Notes under the pieces: generated by a model | The model's input: only the letters and a program-made list of their open reading frames with translations | Databases searched by the model: none | What the model was told of the DNA's origin: nothing | In this document: piece by piece, positions 59,363 through 64,000 of the stretch | Layout: each line of letters opens with the position of its first letter | Numbering within the stretch: the first letter of the stretch is position 1 | Program-made: the position numbers and the translations under genes | Source: Anaeramoeba flamelloides | Taxonomy: Eukaryota > Metamonada > Anaeramoebidae | NCBI GenBank assembly: GCA_027625915.1 | Contig: JANTQA010000015.1 | Span: forward strand, 2,914,001 to 2,978,000 | Length of the DNA stretch: 64,000 nt | Reading direction: 5' to 3'

Positions 59363-59667
59363 AAAACTTATTGTTCATTTTTTTTAAATTATTCTATTAA
59401 TTGTTGATTTTATTTTTCAAAAAAAAATAATAATAACAAGATACTAATTCCAGTATTAGTAAAAAAATTATAAAATCCGGAATTCTAAAATGAATTAAAT
59501 GATTGATTCTTTAATATTCAAATAATAATGATAAATAATTTTCAAAATTTTCAAAATATTAATTTTAAAAAAAATTAATAAAAAAGATCTAATAACTGAA
59601 ATTGAAAGGTTTGATATTTGTTATCAACTGCAAATTTTTCCAAATTATGGCATTCAATATAATAATA

Positions 59668-59860
59668 CAGCCAGTTTCATTTTTAGGCACAAACTTTCAA
59701 CAAAATTTAAGGCACAAAAAAATCTCAAATTAAGGCACAAAATTTGGAATTTTTTTTTTACAATTTATTTTACTAGAATTTGAATTTTGTACTTTAATTT
59801 GAGATTTTTTTGTGCTTTAAATTTCGTTGAAAGTTTATGCCTTAAAAGTGAAACTGGCTG
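59668..59860. mobile_element. Family C palindromic MITE, copy 4
   Basis: A 193 bp palindrome with ends CAGCCAGTTTCATTTTTAGG and CCTTAAAAGTGAAACTGGCTG-type sequence, flanked by TA at 59666-59667 and 59861-59862. Compensating changes in both tips (CAGCCAG with CTGGCTG) keep the pairing. Confidence 0.85.
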
Positions 59861-59934
59861 TAAATAACCAAAAATATAAATATAAGAGATAATCTTTTTA
59901 TCTTTTTTTTTATAAAATAAATCCCAATTAAAAA

Positions 59935-60637
59935 AATTTTAACTTTCCAAAATTCAATTTTTGAATAAAAAAAAATCTTATTTAATCAATTCTAGAAGAA
60001 ATACCAACTTAGAACTATTCACAAATTAAAATTTTCACAATTTTAAATAAATTACAATATTCACAAAACAAATTTATAAATAATATCAAACAAATAAATC
60101 AAGGGTCGATTAAAAATTTCTGAAATGCCAAACAAAAAAATACATTGTATTCATTGCAAAGTGTTAAATGAAACCTCATCTAATCTGAAAAATAGAGAAT
60201 TTTGAAGTGCCTAGATTTTATACTTCTAATGTAATGAGTATCTAAACAGATACAGTCATCAGAAGTATTTGAACCTTAATATAGTTTCTAAAAAAAAAAA
60301 ATTCATAAATAAATTTGTTTAAATTCTATTAGGAATATTAATCAATCAAATGGTTAAATACTATAAACTGATTTTATTTGAGTTCTTCTGCTTTGAATAA
60401 CTCAACTTTAACCCAATGCCAATCTAAAAAAAAATTTGATCAAAAAAAAAACAAATACTTAATTGAAAAATTAAAATAAAAACATAAAAAACTGTGGCTG
60501 AAAAAATAATTTTTCATATTTTCAAAATCATTTTTCATATTTTCAAAATCATTTACTATTGGATTTAAATTGTATTATTTTGATTCTTAAATGCTTTAAA
60601 ATGTAAGAAAAAAAAATTGAATTTTAGTATAATCTAA
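59935..60637 (-). repeat. Family D repeat, copy 4 (reverse, expanded)
   Basis: Reverse-orientation copy starting near CCAAAATTCAATTTTTGAAT and ending near TTGAATTTTAG. It shares TCTAGAAGAAATACCAACTTA and AAATTTGTTTAAATTCTATT with 4265-4786, but carries about 150 bp of extra internal sequence (roughly 60100-60290). Confidence 0.6.
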
Positions 60638-60719
60638 AATTAATATTTAATAAAAATAAATAGTATTTTTTATTAATATAATTGAAGAGGGGAGTTTTTA
60701 ATTTATCTTCTTAGTAATT

Positions 60720-61360
60720 AGGTTTTTTTTTTTTTTTTAAGATATATAAAAAAATTTCTGAAATTTTCTTTTAATTTCTAAAATTAAAAAAAAATAAAAA
60801 AACGAGGTACTTGATATTACTCTGTCTCAATTGACTTTCAAAACTTTTATTTATAAATTTCTTAAATAATAAAATATTTTTTTATTAACGAATGGTAAGA
60901 TGAATATGATGTAGAATATAGCTTTTTTATAATATTAACAATATTATAATTTCTGAAAATAATTTTTAATATTTTTTTTAATTCAAAAATCAACTTTATA
61001 ATATTATTTACATCGGATTAACTATTCAATTCCCGAGAAAATTCTTGAAATGTTCGATGTACCAAAGTTTTCATTTTTTTATACAATTGAAAAAAAAATT
61101 ATTTAGTCTTTATTCATTATAAAACAAAATTATCTATTAAGATAATTTGATTACTTTCTTAATTTGAAAATTTGGGTTTGAAAATTTCCATATAGAATAT
61201 ATTTGTAATTAGGCTTTCTTGAATTTTCTGTTTATTACAAAATCTTAGATAAAACAGAAAATTCAAAAAAATGCTATTAGCTTTTGCAGAATTTAAAAGG
61301 ATAAAATAAAATCTTTGATTTTACTCTATTCTTTTAAAACTTTGGTTAATTTAGCATTAG
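60720..61360. repeat. Family J fragments
   Basis: 60720-60815 keeps the TAGGTTTTTTTT tract and GAAATTTTCTTTTAATTTCT hairpin side. 61205-61360 keeps GAATTTTCTGTTTATTAC with its inverse GATAAAACAGAAAATTC and the AAATAAAATCTTTGATTTTAC centre. They are diverged from the 47 kb cluster. Confidence 0.45.
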
Positions 61361-63540
61361 GAAATGAATATTTATTATTATTTCTCTGAATAGAAATAAT
61401 TTTAAATACATTTCACTTTTTTTTTTTCATTATTAAAATTAAATCATCAACAAATATTTGAATATGTAAAACGAGGTATTTGATTTTTTAAATAAAGAAA
61501 ATATGAAATACAATCAAATAATAAATGAGATAATGGGTTGGCTATTAAATATACAATCTTTCTTTGAAATGATAAGTCAAAATAAATATTTTTTATTATT
61601 TTATTTTTGATAGATTTTTTTAATTGAATAAGAAATAAAAGAATGATTTATAGGTTTATTATTTTTTTCAAAACATCTCGTTATTATATAAATATTTTGA
61701 AAAAATTATTGAATAAAAAGTTTATAAAAATCGTAAATCATCATTAAAATTATGATATTTACATATATTGCAAGAAATAAAACTTTTACACAAATAAAAA
61801 TTACTGTTGAAGATTTTTTAAAAAAAAATAAATATGAGACCTAAAATAAGAAAATTTAAAATAATAGTAAGTAAATTTTCGTATCAGATAAAATACAGAA
61901 TATTAAAATACTAATATTCATTAGATCTTTTGAAAAATATGAAACCTCATTTTTTTTGTTTGTTTGTTAAAATCTTTTAATATTATATTATAAGAAGATG
62001 AACAAGAAAGAACGAAAAAACATTATTAAGGATTAATTTTATAATTTATTTTTGTTAAATAAAGAAGTAAATTATTTTAAACTTCCTCATCATTTTACAG
62101 ATTTTTGTAAATCAGTCTTTTATTCGCATAAACAATAATAATAAAATAAAATAATAAAAATAAAATAATACCTGTAAATTTAAATATTTAAGAAAAAATT
62201 CTTTTCAAAAATAAAAGTAGATTAATTTTAAAAAAGTAACATATATATTTTCTAAAGACCTCTCATAAGCACCTAACATATGTCAATGTGTCTCTTTGAA
62301 AAAATTATTAAAAAATTTTAGCACACTTTTTGATAATGGCTTTATATATTGAAACGATCTTCATTTTTCATGTTTATATATTTGTAAAAAAAAAAAAAAA
62401 AAAAATATTTGAAATTTAAAAAATCCCAAGTTGCTTTTTCTTTGATGTAAGAGGAACAAATCGAACTCCACAAATTTGAGAAATATTTAATTTTCCATTC
62501 TTTTCCTTGATGCCATATTCAAGATCTATACAAGGTGATTAATTTTTTATATTTGAAATATGAGAAAGAAAAAAAAAAAATGACAATTAAGATGTAGAAT
62601 ATTTTTTATATAAAAGAAAAATATTTTTTTTTTTTTTTATTTCCAAATTTTTGTATTTTTTTTTTTTTTTTGGGTGTAAAGATGTAATTTAATATTTATT
62701 CAAATAAATCATATAATAGACTTAGACATAATATACTTCTCATATAAAAATATTTAGTATATTTTAAAAACTATTATGAAGATTAGGAAATAAAATAAAG
62801 AAGTTGGAGTTTTTAATATAACAGTAACATATAGAAATAAATAATCAAATGTAAAAATATCAAATAAATTAAAGTATTTTATTTGATATTTTTCATACAA
62901 TAATTTGAACTTCTTCATTCAAAAAAATGATTACATTGGAGGGTTAAATAATATTAATATCAATAGATATATTAACCAAAATAGCCAACAATAACAAAAA
63001 TTGAAGGTGACAATTTATAAGAAAAAAAATATTTCAAAATGTAAGAGATTGAGATCTACCACGAAGACTTCTAAAATTTAAGTGAAGCAGTATTAAAAAA
63101 AGTTATATTAGTACCCCATATCCTAAATGTCTCTAAAATTTTGATGAGATAAATATTATCAAATATAATCTCATCAATGAAGAATGATACTTGAGTAGTG
63201 TTTTTTCAAAACGTGGGTGCTTTATTTAAAGTTTTTTGTTGTTTTCTATTTTGTAAAGGTAAAAAATTTTTCAGAATTAAAACTTTTTGAAAATTTTCTA
63301 TTCTAATAAAGTCGTGGCCCAATATTTAAATGTGGCTTGTATGTTGGGTTCAGAAGGAAATTATCCTTTTTTAAAAAAACTTACACACTTTATTGAAATA
63401 GAAAACTTTGAAAAAAAAAAATAATTTGGAATAACCTTATATAAAAAAAATTACTGGCTTTTTTAAAATAGCTGTATGATAAAAATTCAAGAATTTTTAA
63501 AAAAAATATACATTTAATAACAAATTCAAGGATTGGGTTA

Positions 63541-64000
63541 TTAAGGGTATATTATTAAATTTCAAATTTGGTCAAATTTCAAAATTGGTCAAATTGGATT
63601 TTTTCATATTTTTGAAGAGTTTCTTGATTATTATCATTGGTATAATGGTTTTTAATAGTTTTTTATTATTGTTGGTGGAAAAATCGAAAAGATTATTTTG
63701 TGATTGGTAGTATTTTATAACTTAAATTGTGGAATATTCAAAATATTGAAATTATCAATACTAAATATTTTCATAAATTTGTTCGAAAATCGATTTTAAC
63801 ACAAAAAGTGAAGTGTAAAATTTTTTCTCCTTAAAACAAGTTTTCAAAGTCTAATTGGTCTCTTAATTATTTTTTTTTCTCAAAATCCTTGCCTAAATTT
63901 TCTAATATACCCTTAAACATCCAAACCACCCATGTATACTCTAGTATACTCTAACCTACCCTAACGTACCTTAACCTACCAGTAAAGGATGTTTAAAATG
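63541..64000 (+). repeat. Family G repeat, copy 2, cut by the window edge
   Basis: Matches 12835-13330 in reverse complement. Two inward-facing TTAAGGGTATATTA / TAATATACCCTTAA ends (63539 and 63903-63917) bracket 375 bp, and the repeat continues past them into a 10-bp periodic tract (GTATACTCTA, ACCTACCCTA, ACGTACCTTA; about 63933-63982). Confidence 0.6.

Larger units (their letters stand above)
55808..64000. other. Gene-free, repeat-rich 3' part of the window
   Basis: No protein gene is supported. 55830-56018 is a less A+T-rich patch directly upstream of the DHHC start, probably promoter or 5' UTR. Repeats follow: a family A end (56037-56116), three family B copies (56217-58306), a family E relic (58312-58600), a family A relic (58960-59362), a family C MITE (59668-59860), a family D copy (59935-60637), family J fragments (60720-60815, 61205-61360) and family G (63541-64000). 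61400-63500 is very A+T-rich with poly-A and poly-T runs and nothing recognised. Confidence 0.6.

Noticed and set aside
1-64000. tRNA, rRNA or telomere repeats
   Set aside because: No T-loop/anticodon arrangement or rRNA signature was found by eye. The TAACC-like tract at 63.9 kb is a degenerate decamer inside a dispersed repeat, not a telomere array.

Overview
The window is strongly A+T-rich eukaryotic DNA, with long homopolymer tracts, GT-AG introns and TAA, TAG and TGA all read as stops. It carries six recognisable protein genes well spaced among repeats. The gene content (MAPK, MOB1, a TRAPP-II subunit, a WD40 protein, a BTB protein, a DHHC acyltransferase), the Lys/Glu/Asn/Ser low-complexity inserts and the domain fusions suggest a free-living unicellular eukaryote. 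An amoeboid protist such as Anaeramoeba would fit, but nothing in the window proves the lineage.

Layout: 1-2183 has no solid gene, only short coding-like segments. 2184-11489 (+) is a three-exon MAP kinase with a 7.8 kb second intron full of repeats. 16789-18153 (-) is a four-exon MOB1 gene that only appears once the exons are joined. 24063-35308 (+) is a three-exon TRAPPC9/Trs120 gene with two 3.6-3.7 kb repeat-filled introns. 38440-41148 (-) is a two-exon gene for a WD40 propeller followed by a predicted BAR domain and an SH3-like domain. 48850-50754 (-) is an intronless BTB-BACK gene fused to a ThuA/glutamine-amidotransferase-like domain. 54878-55807 (-) is a single-exon DHHC-type acyltransferase in which one of two zinc sites appears lost. 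The last 8 kb has no confident gene.

The space between genes, and the long introns, hold several families of short non-autonomous repeats. Three have recognisable ends: a foldback family flanked by TTAA (18710, 24844), a second TTAA-flanked element (31166), and a ~195 bp TA-flanked palindromic MITE (21243, 44571, 59668). Others are a ~695 bp element present as three head-to-tail copies at 56217-58306, two ~500 bp inverted-repeat families (D and E), and a cluster of palindromes near 47.1-47.8 kb. One TTAA foldback sits inside another repeat (24.6-25.6 kb).

The genes do not form an operon or one pathway. MAPK and MOB1 are signalling components; TRAPPC9, the WD40-BAR-SH3 protein and the DHHC enzyme point to membrane traffic. 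No rRNA, tRNA, CRISPR or viral element was recognised.
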